Below are positions 10,301-19,097 of a DNA stretch of 64,000 bases, in pieces. The notes under the pieces are model-generated. The model did no database searches. It had not been told where the DNA came from and worked only from the letters and a program-made list of their open reading frames with translations. Within the stretch, counting starts at the first letter, position 1; each line of letters begins with the position of its first letter. The stretch covers positions 40,207-104,206 of the forward strand of contig JAJEGH010000012.1 in NCBI GenBank assembly GCA_022819985.1. The letters run 5' to 3'. Origin of the DNA: Alphaproteobacteria bacterium. GTDB lineage: Bacteria; Pseudomonadota; Alphaproteobacteria; Bin65. Made by a program: the position numbers and the translations under genes.

Positions 10301-11869
10301 GTGACCGACGCGCACACCGGAATTCCGGGAACGGATCGGGAGTCTCCGCAGGAAACGCCCGAGCCGGCGGCCGGATTCGGCCGCGCCGATAACCGCCGCG
10401 CCGCACCCGCTGCGTCCGCGGCGCCGGAAAGGTCGGCGCGCGACCTCGCTGGGCCGCTCGCCGCCGGCGCGGCCGCGGGCGCAGTGGCCGGCATCGTCAA
10501 CTCCGGCGCCGGCGCGGTGCTCGCGATCCTGGCCGGCGCCGCAGCCGGCTTTGTCGCAGTTCTGGCCTTTCGCGCGATCCGGCCGGGAGGATCCGGCAGG
10601 ACACACGCTGCCGAGCCCTCAAGCGGCGGACCGGCCGGGGCGGAAATCGGCGGCGACCGGCCTCCGGACACGGCATTGCAAGATGCGGCGATCGAACTTG
10701 TCCGTTGCCTGCCGGCGCCGGCGATTGCGGTCGACGCCCGGCGCGAAGTCCTGGCTGTCAGCCGGCCTGCGGAAGAGTTGTTGCGCCGCGCAGCGGTCGG
10801 ACGGACGCTGCCGGATACGATTCGCCATCCGGAATTTCTGTCGGCGGTCCAGCAATCCATCGAGGACGGCGTCGGCCGGGAGGTGACGATCCGCGAATCG
10901 GTGCCTCAGGATCGCCATCTCGAGACCCTGATTGCGCCGCTTGATCGGGCGGCGGCGTCCGACGCGCCGGACCGGCAGGAGCCGCTCGGCGAGCGCGGCG
11001 GCGCGCCTCGGGGGGCGTTGATCCTGCTGCGCGACCTGACCCCGCAGATCCACGCCGACCGGATGCGGGTCGATCTGGTCGCCAACGTCTCCCACGAATT
11101 GCGCACGCCGCTCACGTCGCTGGCCGGCTTTCTCGAAACCCTGCGCGGGCCGGCGGCCAACGATGCAGCGGCCCAGGACCGGTTCCTGCGCATCATGGAG
11201 GAACAGACCGCGCGCATGACCCGGCTGGTCGACACCCTGATGTCGCTGTCGAACATCGAACTGGACGAGCGCCGACCGCCGACCGGCCGGGTCGAACTCA
11301 ACGCCACGGTGCGGCGCGTCGTCGATGCGTTGAAAATCGTTGCCGACCGGCTGGGAAGCCGGATTGTCGTGATCCACGATCTCCAGTCCGCCGAAATCGC
11401 CGGTGACGAAGACCAGATCGCCCGGGTCGCCCGCAACCTGATCGAAAACGCGATCAAATACGGCCGGCCCGCTTCGGCGATCGAGGTCCGGGTGTTCGCC
11501 CTCGGCGGTTACGGGATGGAGCCCGGCGAAGTGGCGCTTTCCGTGAGCGACAGCGGCGAAGGCATTCCGGAGGAGCATCTGCCGCGGCTGACCGAGCGGT
11601 TCTACCGGGTCGATGTTGCCCGCGCGCGCAACCCTGCACCGGCCCCGGCGGGGCCTTTGGAAGGCGCCGGGTCGGCCGGTGCGGACCAGACACCCGATTC
11701 CGGCGGCGCCGGGCTGGGGCTGGCGATCGTCAAGCATATCGTTGCGCGCCACGGCGGCCGGTTGGAGATCGCCAGCGAGGTTGGCGTCGGCAGCGTCTTC
11801 ACCGCCGTGTTCCCGCCGGCGCCGGCCGCAACGCCGGGGGCGGACGACAGCGAAACGCCGCCGGCGTAG
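10301..11869 (+). CDS. PhoR-like sensor histidine kinase
   Basis: 522 residues from a GTG start. An Ala/Gly-rich hydrophobic region (about residues 45-90, LAAGAAAGAVAGIVNSGAGA and following) probably forms two membrane helices. A PAS-like segment follows (AIAVDARREVLAVSRPAEELL). The HisKA box LVANVSHELRTPLTSLAGF holds the phospho-acceptor His. The ATPase part shows the N box (QIARVARNLIENAIKYGR), G1 (SDSGEGIPEEHL), an F-box-like RFYRVD and G2 (GGAGLGLAIVKHI). The set resembles PhoR of the phosphate response. PhoR is usually followed by pst genes and phoB, and none is present, so the PhoR assignment is by sequence resemblance only. An insertion of about 30 Pro/Gly/Ala residues separates the F-box and the G2 box. 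Confidence 0.85.
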   Translation: MTDAHTGIPGTDRESPQETPEPAAGFGRADNRRAAPAASAAPERSARDLAGPLAAGAAAGAVAGIVNSGAGAVLAILAGAAAGFVAVLAFRAIRPGGSGRTHAAEPSSGGPAGAEIGGDRPPDTALQDAAIELVRCLPAPAIAVDARREVLAVSRPAEELLRRAAVGRTLPDTIRHPEFLSAVQQSIEDGVGREVTIRESVPQDRHLETLIAPLDRAAASDAPDRQEPLGERGGAPRGALILLRDLTPQIHADRMRVDLVANVSHELRTPLTSLAGFLETLRGPAANDAAAQDRFLRIMEEQTARMTRLVDTLMSLSNIELDERRPPTGRVELNATVRRVVDALKIVADRLGSRIVVIHDLQSAEIAGDEDQIARVARNLIENAIKYGRPASAIEVRVFALGGYGMEPGEVALSVSDSGEGIPEEHLPRLTERFYRVDVARARNPAPAPAGPLEGAGSAGADQTPDSGGAGLGLAIVKHIVARHGGRLEIASEVGVGSVFTAVFPPAPAATPGADDSETPPA

Positions 11870-11896
11870 CCGCGCCCTATATTTTGACGCCCCGGT

Positions 11897-12934
11897 TCAG
11901 GCCGTCGGATCGTCGTGCAGCCTGACCAGCTGTTTGCCGAAATTCTCGCTGCGGAACAGTTTCAGCAGCGCTTTGGGGGCATTCTCGATGCCGACCTCGA
12001 CATCCTCGCGATACCTGATCCGGCCGTCGGCGATCCAGCCGGCCATCGCCTCCAGCCCCTCGCGCCAGCGGCTCCAGAAATCGGTGACGATGAAGCCCGT
12101 GACGCGCAGGCGGTTGGTCAGGATCTGGCGGGTATAGCGGGGCACCCGTTCCGGCTCGATCAGGTTGTATTCGCTGATCATGCCGCAGATGGCGATCCGG
12201 CCGAACGGGTTGGTCAGCGGATAGATCGCGTCGGAAATCCAGCCGCCGACATTGTCAAAATAGCCGTCGATCCCGTCCGGACAGGCCTCCGCCAGGGCAT
12301 CTCCGAGCGCCGCGCTATCCTTGCCGAACGCGCGATAGTCGAGGCAGGCGTCGTAGCCCAGCTCGCCGATGCAGTAGCGGCATTTGGCATCGCCGCCGGC
12401 AATGCCGACGACCCGGGCGGCGCCTTCGATCCGGGCGATCTGGCCGACCGGCCCGCCGACCGCGCCGGACGCAGCCGAAACGACGACCGTGCCGCCCTCC
12501 TTGACGCCCATGACCTCCCTGGCGCCGAAATAGGCCGTCATGCCGGGCATGCCGAGAACGCCGACCGCCGTCGAGATCGGCGCCAGTGCAGGATCGATCC
12601 GGCGGGTGAGCCGGCCGCCGGTCACCCCGTATTCCTGCCAGCCGAGCCGCTCCTCGACGATATTGCCGACCCGGAAATCGGGATGGTTCGACTCGATCAC
12701 TTCGCCGACCGTGCCGCCCTCCATGACGGCCCCGACCTCGACCGGCTTGGCGTAGCTTTTCCCCGCGTTCATCCGGCCGCGCATATAGGGATCGACCGAC
12801 AGCCAGATATTGCGGACCAGGAACTCGCCCTCCCCCGGTTCCGGGACAGGCGTTTCGACCAGCCGGAAGTTGGATTCGTCGAACATTCCGGCCGGCCGTT
12901 CGGCCAGCAGCCACTGGCGGTTCGTAAGGGTCAT
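11897..12934 (-). CDS. NADP-dependent oxidoreductase, CurA-like (MDR superfamily)
   Basis: 345 residues. Zinc-free medium-chain reductases of this branch (CurA, leukotriene B4 dehydrogenase-like) reduce activated C=C bonds with NADPH. The N-terminal NRQWLLAERPAG, the PYMRGRMN motif and GGTVVVSAASGAVGGPVGQIAR (nucleotide-binding glycine motif) are diagnostic. FDNVGGWISDAIYPLTNPFGRIAICGMI follows as expected. It lies 49 bases downstream of an HpcH/HpaI aldolase gene in the same direction, so the two may be cotranscribed. The physiological substrate is unknown. Confidence 0.88.
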   Translation of the reverse strand: MTLTNRQWLLAERPAGMFDESNFRLVETPVPEPGEGEFLVRNIWLSVDPYMRGRMNAGKSYAKPVEVGAVMEGGTVGEVIESNHPDFRVGNIVEERLGWQEYGVTGGRLTRRIDPALAPISTAVGVLGMPGMTAYFGAREVMGVKEGGTVVVSAASGAVGGPVGQIARIEGAARVVGIAGGDAKCRYCIGELGYDACLDYRAFGKDSAALGDALAEACPDGIDGYFDNVGGWISDAIYPLTNPFGRIAICGMISEYNLIEPERVPRYTRQILTNRLRVTGFIVTDFWSRWREGLEAMAGWIADGRIRYREDVEVGIENAPKALLKLFRSENFGKQLVRLHDDPTA

Positions 12935-12983
12935 GAATCGGGGTTCCGTTCTTGGGCGACCGGGGCTTCTTTGCGCCGGGGTC

Positions 12984-13799
12984 TCAGCTCCACCGCTCGC
13001 GGTGGGCGCCCATGGCCGCGCGGGCGCCGGCGCGAATCAGGGACAGGTCGCTGCCGGCAGCAACGAGGTCGTAACCGCGGTCGAACATCTGTGCCGGAGA
13101 ATGGCCGGAATGGGGCACGGCGGCCATCGGTTTGCCCGATGCCTTCACCGCAGCTTCGGCGCTTTCGACGATGGCGCGGGCCTCGGCGGCCGGCACGGTC
13201 GGGTTGTAGCCGCTCGTCGCGGTCAGGTCGGTCGGACCGATGAACAGGATATCGACGCCATCGACCTGCGCGATCTCCGGAATGTTGGCGGCACCCTTCT
13301 GCGTTTCGATCTGGATTACGGTACAGACCTCGTCGTTGATCCGGTTCCAGTATTCGGCCGAAGCGTGCCCGAACCCGGTGGCGCGGATCGCGCTGACGGC
13401 GCAGCCCCGGTTGCCGGCTGGCGGGTACTTGCAGGCGCGGACCGCCGCTTCGGCCTCCGCCGCGGTCTCGACATAGGGCACCATGATGCCTTCGGCGCCG
13501 GTATCCAGCGCCCGCTTGATATAGGGCGTATCGTTCCACGGAACGCGGATGAACGCCGCCGGCCCGCCGGGTTCGCGCCCGTCGTCGTTGGCGGCGCCGA
13601 TGCTGCCGGAGCGAAGGGCCTGCATCTGTCCCGCGGCGCCCATCAGGTCGCCCGGCCCGTGTTCGTGGTCGATGATAACGAAATCGAAACCGGCCTGGGC
13701 GACGATTTCCGCGTTCATGCTGCTATTGGCGACCAACCAGAGGCCTAGGCATTTCTGCCCGGCGGCCAGCCGGGCCTTCACGGGATTGCTGCGAATCAT
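12984..13799 (-). CDS. HpcH/HpaI-family aldolase
   Basis: 271 residues, a normal length for class II pyruvate-dependent aldolases that split 2-keto-3-deoxy or 4-hydroxy-2-oxo acids. The catalytic FVIIDHEHGPGDL motif, the KRALDTGAEGIMVPYVET metal-binding Glu region and a downstream VDGVDILFIGPTDLTA block match the family. The exact substrate (2-dehydro-3-deoxyglucarate, 4-hydroxy-2-oxoheptanedioate or other) cannot be read from the sequence. It is followed by the CurA-like reductase, so the pair could form a small catabolic unit. Confidence 0.88.
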   Translation of the reverse strand: MIRSNPVKARLAAGQKCLGLWLVANSSMNAEIVAQAGFDFVIIDHEHGPGDLMGAAGQMQALRSGSIGAANDDGREPGGPAAFIRVPWNDTPYIKRALDTGAEGIMVPYVETAAEAEAAVRACKYPPAGNRGCAVSAIRATGFGHASAEYWNRINDEVCTVIQIETQKGAANIPEIAQVDGVDILFIGPTDLTATSGYNPTVPAAEARAIVESAEAAVKASGKPMAAVPHSGHSPAQMFDRGYDLVAAGSDLSLIRAGARAAMGAHRERWS

Positions 13800-13890
13800 G
13801 GGCGTTCTTCGGGATGGGGCGCGGAGTAGGACGCCCTGTTTAAGCCGCGAGCGCGCCGAAGGGGAGTCTTACGGCAGTTCCGCCAGGCCG

Positions 13891-14433
13891 CTACATGCCG
13901 CAGGCGGTTCTTGCCCGGGCGAAGGCGGCGCGAAAACCGGTCAGCGAATAGGTATCGACCGTCAGGGTGCTGCGCCACGACCGGCCGGTCACCGTGAGCC
14001 GCGCCCGGTCGGACAGCTGCTTGACGATTTTCCGGTCAGCGGCCTCGTTGCGGGCCCAGGCGCCGTCGCCCTCGGCGCGGAGCCTGAACTTTGCACCGTT
14101 GTTGAAGGTCAGCGTCGCGGCGCTGCCGTCCTTGTACCGGTAGCCGGCGCGGACCTCGACCTGCCCGCGTATTTTGCGTTCCGGCCAGAAGGAGATCAGC
14201 AGGCTGGTCTCGCCCCGCCGCCGGTATTTGCCTTTGCTCTTTATCGGCACCGCCGCGGCGTAGCAGACCGTGACGCCGCCGACCCGGGTCTTATGGGCTT
14301 CCCAGTCCCGGAACTTGGCGATCAGGCTCTTCGGGCCATCCTGCGCCCGTGCCGCCGTCGCCCCGACCCCGGCCGGCGCACAGGCTGCAAGACAGGCCGC
14401 CGCGGCCAGAAGCCGGCGGTCGATTGCGGACAT
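13891..14433 (-). CDS. Exported IalB-like (invasion-associated locus B family) protein
   Basis: About 180 residues with a clear Sec signal peptide (RRLLAAAACLAACAPAGVGA then ARAQ, cleavage near residue 31). The mature part begins with FRDWEAHKTRVGGVTVCYAAAVP, resembling the WxxxC opening of IalB-type periplasmic proteins, and has a second Cys near the C-terminus (RARTACGM) able to pair with the first. IalB proteins are small periplasmic proteins of unclear biochemical function, common in alphaproteobacteria. A GTG at 14457 overlapping the methyltransferase stop is an alternative start; the ATG at 14433 gives a typical signal peptide. It is probably translated together with the upstream trmH-type gene. 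Confidence 0.65.
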   Translation of the reverse strand: MSAIDRRLLAAAACLAACAPAGVGATAARAQDGPKSLIAKFRDWEAHKTRVGGVTVCYAAAVPIKSKGKYRRRGETSLLISFWPERKIRGQVEVRAGYRYKDGSAATLTFNNGAKFRLRAEGDGAWARNEAADRKIVKQLSDRARLTVTGRSWRSTLTVDTYSLTGFRAAFARARTACGM

Positions 14434-14449
14434 GGCTGCAGGACCGACC

Positions 14450-15004
14450 CTATTCACTCTGCTTTTCCCGGTTTCGCCGCTTGCGGACCCACAGGGGCGG
14501 GCCGAACTCCGGCGGCGGCAGCGGTTCCGCCGGGCCGCCCGGCGTCTCCGGCCGGGGCGCGAAGCGGCCCATCGTCAGAAGCCGATCATACATGACGATG
14601 GCGCCGGCCAAAGACACATTCACGGAGAATTTCGTGGGAATTTTCACCACATGGGCGCACAGGGCGGTGACTTCGGGGGACAGGCTGCCGCGCTCCGGGC
14701 CGAGGATATAGGCGGCTTGCGGCGGATGCGTGAAGCTGGGCAGATCGACCGCGCTGTCGGTCAGTTCGACGCCAATCAGGCTGCAACCGGCCGGCAGGCG
14801 CAAATCCCGCCAGGACTCGAAATCGTGCAGCGGAACGTGCGCCCAGCTTTTCGAGGTGTCGGACTTGCGGAGTTCGCTCCGGCTGCAGGGCGCGTTGACC
14901 GTAAACAGAAAGCTGGCGCCGAAGGCATGGGCGGTGCGGAACAGCGCACCTGCATTCATGGCCTTGGAAAGACCCTCCGCACCGATGCCGAAATATCCGC
15001 GCAT
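14450..15004 (-). CDS. TrmH/SpoU-family RNA 2'-O-methyltransferase
   Basis: 184 residues with the three SPOUT motifs: motif 1 NAGALFRTAHAFGASFLFTV, motif 2 AAYILGPERGSLSPEV, and motif 3 VKIPTKFSVNVSLAGAIVMYDR, which forms the trefoil-knot SAM site. The protein lacks the L30e-like N-terminal RNA-binding domain of RlmB-type enzymes and is close to the minimal size. The C-terminus is a Pro/Arg-rich tail (PPLWVRKRRNREKQSE) that could bind RNA. Target tRNA or rRNA position is unknown. The downstream IalB-like gene starts within or just after its stop. Confidence 0.88.
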   Translation of the reverse strand: MRGYFGIGAEGLSKAMNAGALFRTAHAFGASFLFTVNAPCSRSELRKSDTSKSWAHVPLHDFESWRDLRLPAGCSLIGVELTDSAVDLPSFTHPPQAAYILGPERGSLSPEVTALCAHVVKIPTKFSVNVSLAGAIVMYDRLLTMGRFAPRPETPGGPAEPLPPPEFGPPLWVRKRRNREKQSE

Positions 15005-15106
15005 GGACAGTGATGTGGCCTGCCCCTAAGTAGCGGGCAAGATGATTTTGCGAAATTCGGGCCGGCGTCCGCCGGTTCGGCCCGTCCCCTTCCGATTCCT
15101 GGTTCC

Positions 15107-16135
15107 ATGAGCGCCGAACCGCCGCCCAATCCAGTGCTGATTACCGTCACCCGTTCGGGCTTCGCGGAAAGCGTCCATCGCGGCGCGGTGTGCGTGATCG
15201 ATGCAGAAGGGGAAACCGTACTGGCTGCGGGCGATGTGGACCGGCCGGTGTTGCCGCGCTCGGCGATCAAGCCGCTTCAGGCCATACCGTTTATCGAGGA
15301 TGGTGCGGCGGACTCCTGGAAGGCGACCGGCGAAGAGATCGCCCTGGCCTGTGCCTCCCACAGCGGCGACCCGGTTCACCTGCGCACGGCGCGCGCCTGG
15401 CTGAACCGGCTGGGATTGCCGGAGATCGCGCTGGCCTGCGGGTCGCGCCTGCCGCTGGGTCATATGTCGGCCGTACGGATGGAGGCGGCCGGCGAAGCGC
15501 CGTCGCGGCTGCACAACCCCTGCAGCGGCAAACATCTGGCGATGATCGCGACGGCGCTCAACAACGGCGAGCCGTCGGAAGGCTACGCCGGACCGGACCA
15601 TCCGGTGCAAAGGCGTATCCTGGAAACGCTCAGCGAAGTGGCCGATACCGACCTGAGCGACGCGGCGGTGACGGTTGACGGTTGCGGCGTGCCTTGCTGG
15701 GCCATTCCGTTGAAGACCGTCGCCCGCGCCTACGCCCGTTTCGCCGATACCCACGGAATGCCGGTGCCCCGCCAGTCCGCCATACGGCGGCTCAAGGTCG
15801 CCATTGCCAGCCATCCCGAACAGATTGCCGGAAGGGGCCGGTTCGATACGGCGCTGATTGGCCGGAAAGGCCACAGCCTGATCGTCAAGACCGGAGCGGA
15901 GGGCGTCTACACGGCGGCGCTGCCCTATCTGGGCCTCGGGGTGGCGGTAAAGATCGACGACGGCGCCCGCCGGGCCGCGGAGGTGGCGATGGCTGCCGTC
16001 CTGCGCTATCTCGAAATGCTGGACGATGCGGACTGGGCTGTGCTGCGCCCCTATGTGGAGCCGCCGGTCCGCAGCGCCGCCGGCGAAATCGTCGGCGGTT
16101 TCGACATTGCACCCGGCTGGCTGGGCCGGGCCTGA
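15107..16135 (+). CDS. L-asparaginase, ReAV-type (rhizobial class 3)
   Basis: 342 residues. It hydrolyses asparagine to aspartate and ammonia. The fold is the beta-lactamase-like type of the Rhizobium etli inducible enzyme, unrelated to E. coli asparaginases. Family residues are all visible: Ser52-Lys55 (PRSAIKPLQ), Ser84 (CASHSGDP), Cys139 and Lys142 (HNPCSGKH), Asp191 and Cys193 (VDGCGVP), and Lys261 (IVKTGAEGVY). Most are offset by exactly +4 from the positions I remember for ReAV. The quinone oxidoreductase gene follows 23 bases downstream with its own Shine-Dalgarno and may be cotranscribed. Confidence 0.92.
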   Translation: MSAEPPPNPVLITVTRSGFAESVHRGAVCVIDAEGETVLAAGDVDRPVLPRSAIKPLQAIPFIEDGAADSWKATGEEIALACASHSGDPVHLRTARAWLNRLGLPEIALACGSRLPLGHMSAVRMEAAGEAPSRLHNPCSGKHLAMIATALNNGEPSEGYAGPDHPVQRRILETLSEVADTDLSDAAVTVDGCGVPCWAIPLKTVARAYARFADTHGMPVPRQSAIRRLKVAIASHPEQIAGRGRFDTALIGRKGHSLIVKTGAEGVYTAALPYLGLGVAVKIDDGARRAAEVAMAAVLRYLEMLDDADWAVLRPYVEPPVRSAAGEIVGGFDIAPGWLGRA

Positions 16136-16158
16136 CAATCGGACGGAGCAAGAGCGCC

Positions 16159-17151
16159 ATGCGGGCAGTTGTCGTTCGGGAATGGACCGAACCGAAAGAT
16201 CTGGCAGTCGGTTCGCTGCCGGTGCGCGATCCGGAGGCGGGCGAGGTGCGGATCGCCGTTCGCGCCGCCGGCCTGAATTTCGCCGACACGCTGATCGTCG
16301 CCGGAAAATACCAGGAGAAGCCGCCCTTCCCCTTCAGCCCCGGAATGGAGGCCGCCGGCGAGATCGAAGCCGTGGGCGCCGGGGTGAGCGGACTCAGGGA
16401 AGGCGACCGGGTTATGGCGCTGACCGGCCACGGCGGCTTCGCCGAGCGCTGCGTCACGCAAGCGCAACGGGTGCTGAAAATTCCCGACAGCATGAGCTTC
16501 GCGCACGCCGCCGCCTTTCCGGTCGCCTACGGCACGTCGCACCTTGCGCTGCGCCATCGCGGCCAGTTGCAGCGGGACGAGACCCTGCTGGTCCACGGCG
16601 CGGCCGGCGGCGTCGGCCTAACCGCCGTACAGATCGGCAAGGTGCTGGGCGCGCGCGTGATCGGTACGGCCCGGGGCGCCGAGAAGCGCGCCATCGCCGA
16701 GGCCAACGGCGCCGAGACGACAATCGACTATTCCGAGGAGGACGTCCGGAGCCGGGTTCTGGAACTGACCGGCGGCAAGGGTGCGAACGTCATCTACGAT
16801 CCGGTCGGCGGCGACGTTTTCGACGCTTCGCTGCGCTGCATCGCCTGGGAGGGCCGCCTGCTCGTGATCGGCTTCGCCGCCGGCCGCATTCCGCAAGCGC
16901 CGGCGAATTACCTGCTGCTCAAGAATGCCGCCGCCGTCGGCGTGTTCTGGGGCGCCTACATGAAGAACGATCCGCCGGTCGTCCTGCGCAGCTTCGAGGA
17001 GTTGCTCGGCTGGTACGCCGACGGCCGGCTCGTGCCGCACATCTCGGCCACCTTCGGCCTTGAGGAGATACGCGACGCGATGGCGATGCTGCTGGCCCGC
17101 AAGTCGACAGGCAAGATCGTGATTGCGACAGGCGCCGCCCCGCAACGGTAA
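16159..17151 (+). CDS. NADPH:quinone oxidoreductase family protein
   Basis: 330 residues, zinc-free MDR family. The start MRAVVVREWTEPKDLAVG is preceded by GGAG. The QOR motif AAGLNFADTLIVAGKYQEKP is followed by the nucleotide-binding LLVHGAAGGVGLTAVQIGK and NVIYDPVGGDVFDASLRCIA. Such enzymes reduce quinones or conjugated enones. The C-terminal helix STGKIVIATG is complete. Substrate unknown. It follows the asparaginase gene in the same direction. Confidence 0.9.
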   Translation: MRAVVVREWTEPKDLAVGSLPVRDPEAGEVRIAVRAAGLNFADTLIVAGKYQEKPPFPFSPGMEAAGEIEAVGAGVSGLREGDRVMALTGHGGFAERCVTQAQRVLKIPDSMSFAHAAAFPVAYGTSHLALRHRGQLQRDETLLVHGAAGGVGLTAVQIGKVLGARVIGTARGAEKRAIAEANGAETTIDYSEEDVRSRVLELTGGKGANVIYDPVGGDVFDASLRCIAWEGRLLVIGFAAGRIPQAPANYLLLKNAAAVGVFWGAYMKNDPPVVLRSFEELLGWYADGRLVPHISATFGLEEIRDAMAMLLARKSTGKIVIATGAAPQR

Positions 17152-17172
17152 GCCGGGGCGCCGCCGGCATTG

Positions 17173-17727
17173 TCAATCCCGATCCCGGCCCCGATCCCGG
17201 TCTCGCTTCCGGTCTCGCTTCCGGCCGGGATCGCCTTCCCCGGCCGCCGCTTCGATCCGTTCCATATCGGCGTCGGACAGGCCGAAATGGTGGCCGATCT
17301 CGTGGATCAGCACATGGCGCACGACATCGGCGAGCCGTTCCCCGGTTTCCGCGGCATAGGCTTCGATGGGGCGGGCATAGAGGAAGATGCGGTCAGGCGC
17401 CGGCGCAACGTATCCGGCCTCTTTCTCGCCCACGGCGATGCCGCTGTAGAGACCGAGCAGGTCCCATCGTGTGGAACAACCCATCTGCGCAAGGGTTTCG
17501 GCGTCCGGGAAATCGCGAATTGCGATAACGACCCCATCCGCGTGGCGCCGGAAATCGGCCGGCAGCGCCGCGTAGCACCGCTCCGCGATCGCGAGGATTT
17601 CGTCGTCCGCTTCGCCTGTCCCGGCCGCCGGTTCCGCGGCAGGCGCCGCTTGCCGGGGCCGGTTGTGCGGTGTAACGACGGGCATTGCGCGGTGCCTGCG
17701 GGGCGATATGCGGTCTCTGGCGGCCAT
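17173..17727 (-). CDS. Metallopeptidase-like zincin with Arg/Asp repeat tail
   Basis: About 184 residues of the small minizincin family (DUF1025-type). The zinc site is VLIHEIGHHFGLSDADME near the C-terminus, with HExxH and the following Glu-containing region. The conserved preface FPDAETLAQMG and YSGIAVGEKEAGYVAPAPDRIFLYARPIE match the family. The last 20 or so residues are a charged Lys/Arg/Asp repeat (GRKRDRKRDRDRGRDRD) encoded by short GC-rich direct repeats, which is not part of the catalytic fold. The start is uncertain: ATG at 17727 or at 17685. The convergent neighbour is the quinone oxidoreductase, and phhB is divergent. Confidence 0.8.
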   Translation of the reverse strand: MAARDRISPRRHRAMPVVTPHNRPRQAAPAAEPAAGTGEADDEILAIAERCYAALPADFRRHADGVVIAIRDFPDAETLAQMGCSTRWDLLGLYSGIAVGEKEAGYVAPAPDRIFLYARPIEAYAAETGERLADVVRHVLIHEIGHHFGLSDADMERIEAAAGEGDPGRKRDRKRDRDRGRDRD

Positions 17728-17788
17728 AGCGCCGAGATAGGAAGCGCGTCGCGGCGCACAAGGGTTGACCCGGCATGGGAGGACGACG

Positions 17789-18079
17789 ATGACGGACAGG
17801 CTCACCGGCGCGGCGCGCGCGGAAGCTCTGGCAGCGCTCGACGGCTGGTCGGAGGTCGAAGGCCGCGACGCGCTCGCCAGGAATTTCCGCTTCCGGGATT
17901 TCAACGAGGCCTTCGGTTTCATGGCGCGGGTGGCGCTCTGTGCCGAAAAGGCGGACCATCACCCGGAATGGTTCAACGTTTACAACCGTGTCGAGATCGT
18001 GCTGAGCACCCACGATGCCGGCGGTGTCACCGGGAAGGACATCGCCCTCGCCCGCTTTATCGACGCCGCTGCCGGATAA
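17789..18079 (+). CDS. phhB: Pterin-4a-carbinolamine dehydratase
   Basis: 96 residues, the normal PCD length. It dehydrates 4a-hydroxytetrahydrobiopterin so that the pterin cofactor of aromatic amino acid hydroxylases can be recycled. The active-site motif is [23 protein letters not shown], with the HHPEW signature intact, ending in [21 protein letters not shown] lies ahead of the ATG at 17789. No phhA (phenylalanine hydroxylase) gene is in the window. Confidence 0.93.
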   Translation: MTDRLTGAARAEALAALDGWSEVEGRDALARNFRFRDFNEAFGFMARVALCAEKADHHPEWFNVYNRVEIVLSTHDAGGVTGKDIALARFIDAAAG

Positions 18080-18095
18080 GGCCGGCGGCGCCTGT

Positions 18096-19097
18096 TCAGG
18101 CTCTCTTGCAGCGCTCCGTCGTTTCCAGCAGGGCGCGCCGGATTCCCGGTTCCATTGCCGAGTGACCCGCATCGGGCACCACGACATAGTCGGCCTCGGG
18201 CCAGGCCCGGGCGAGTTCGTCCGCCGTCATGATCGGGCACACCACATCGTAGCGGCCCTGGACGATGGTGCAGGGCAGATGGCGGAGCCCGGCGATGCCG
18301 CGCAACAGGTCGGTGTCCTCCAGGAACATGGCGTGGCGGAAATAATGCGCTTCGATCCGCGCCAGGCCCAGCGCCATGCGGTCCTGCTGGAAGGCCGAAA
18401 CGGTGTCGGGACTCGGCAGCAGTGTGGAGCAGGCGCCCTCATAGGCGCTCCAGGCCCGGGCGGCGGGCAGATGCACCGCCGGATCGGGATTGCCGAGGCG
18501 CGCGAGATAGGCGGTCAGCAGATCGCCGCGCTCGTCCTCTGGAACGAATTCGGCGAAACGGCGATGGGCTTCCGGAAAAATCCGCTTCATGCCGGTGAGG
18601 AACCAGTCGAGTTCCGACCGGCGGCCGAGGAAAATCCCGCGCAGGACGAAACCGCGGCAGCGCGCCGGATGGGCCGCACCGTAGGCCAGCGCCAGGGCGC
18701 TGCCCCACGACCCGCCGAACAGCCACCAGGACTCGATGCCGAGCAGCGCCCGCAGCTTTTCCATGTCAGAAATCAGATGTTGCGTCGTATTGGCCTCGAC
18801 ATGACCGTGCGGAGTCGACCTTCCGGCGCCGCGCTGGTCGAACAGCACGATCCGGTAGTGGGCGGGATCGAAATAACGCCGGTGGGTCGGCGAGGTGCCG
18901 GCGCCGGGTCCGCCGTGCAGGAACGCGACCGGGACTCCGGACGGGTTACCCGATTGTTCCCAATACATCCTGTGGCCATGATCGAGCGTGACGAACCCGC
19001 TGTCATAGGGCTCGATCGCCGGAAAAAGTTCGGCGCGGGCACCCGACGCAGGCCGGGAAGCGGATCGGGACACGGACGGATTGGCTTCGGCATGCAT
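18096..19097 (-). CDS. pip: Prolyl aminopeptidase
   Basis: 333 residues. It removes N-terminal proline from peptides. Alpha/beta-hydrolase features are complete: the oxyanion motif FLHGGPGAGTSP, DQRGAGRSTPHG typical of Pip, the nucleophile elbow WLFGGSWGSALALAYG with catalytic Ser, and late YDVVCPIMTADELARAWPEADY and DAGHSAMEPG carrying the Asp and His. The first 20 residues are polar and could be an over-long start; a Met further in is not available near the first conserved block. The start codon region overlaps that of the divergent nuclease gene by 6 bases if both predicted starts are right. Confidence 0.92.
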   Translation of the reverse strand: MHAEANPSVSRSASRPASGARAELFPAIEPYDSGFVTLDHGHRMYWEQSGNPSGVPVAFLHGGPGAGTSPTHRRYFDPAHYRIVLFDQRGAGRSTPHGHVEANTTQHLISDMEKLRALLGIESWWLFGGSWGSALALAYGAAHPARCRGFVLRGIFLGRRSELDWFLTGMKRIFPEAHRRFAEFVPEDERGDLLTAYLARLGNPDPAVHLPAARAWSAYEGACSTLLPSPDTVSAFQQDRMALGLARIEAHYFRHAMFLEDTDLLRGIAGLRHLPCTIVQGRYDVVCPIMTADELARAWPEADYVVVPDAGHSAMEPGIRRALLETTERCKRA

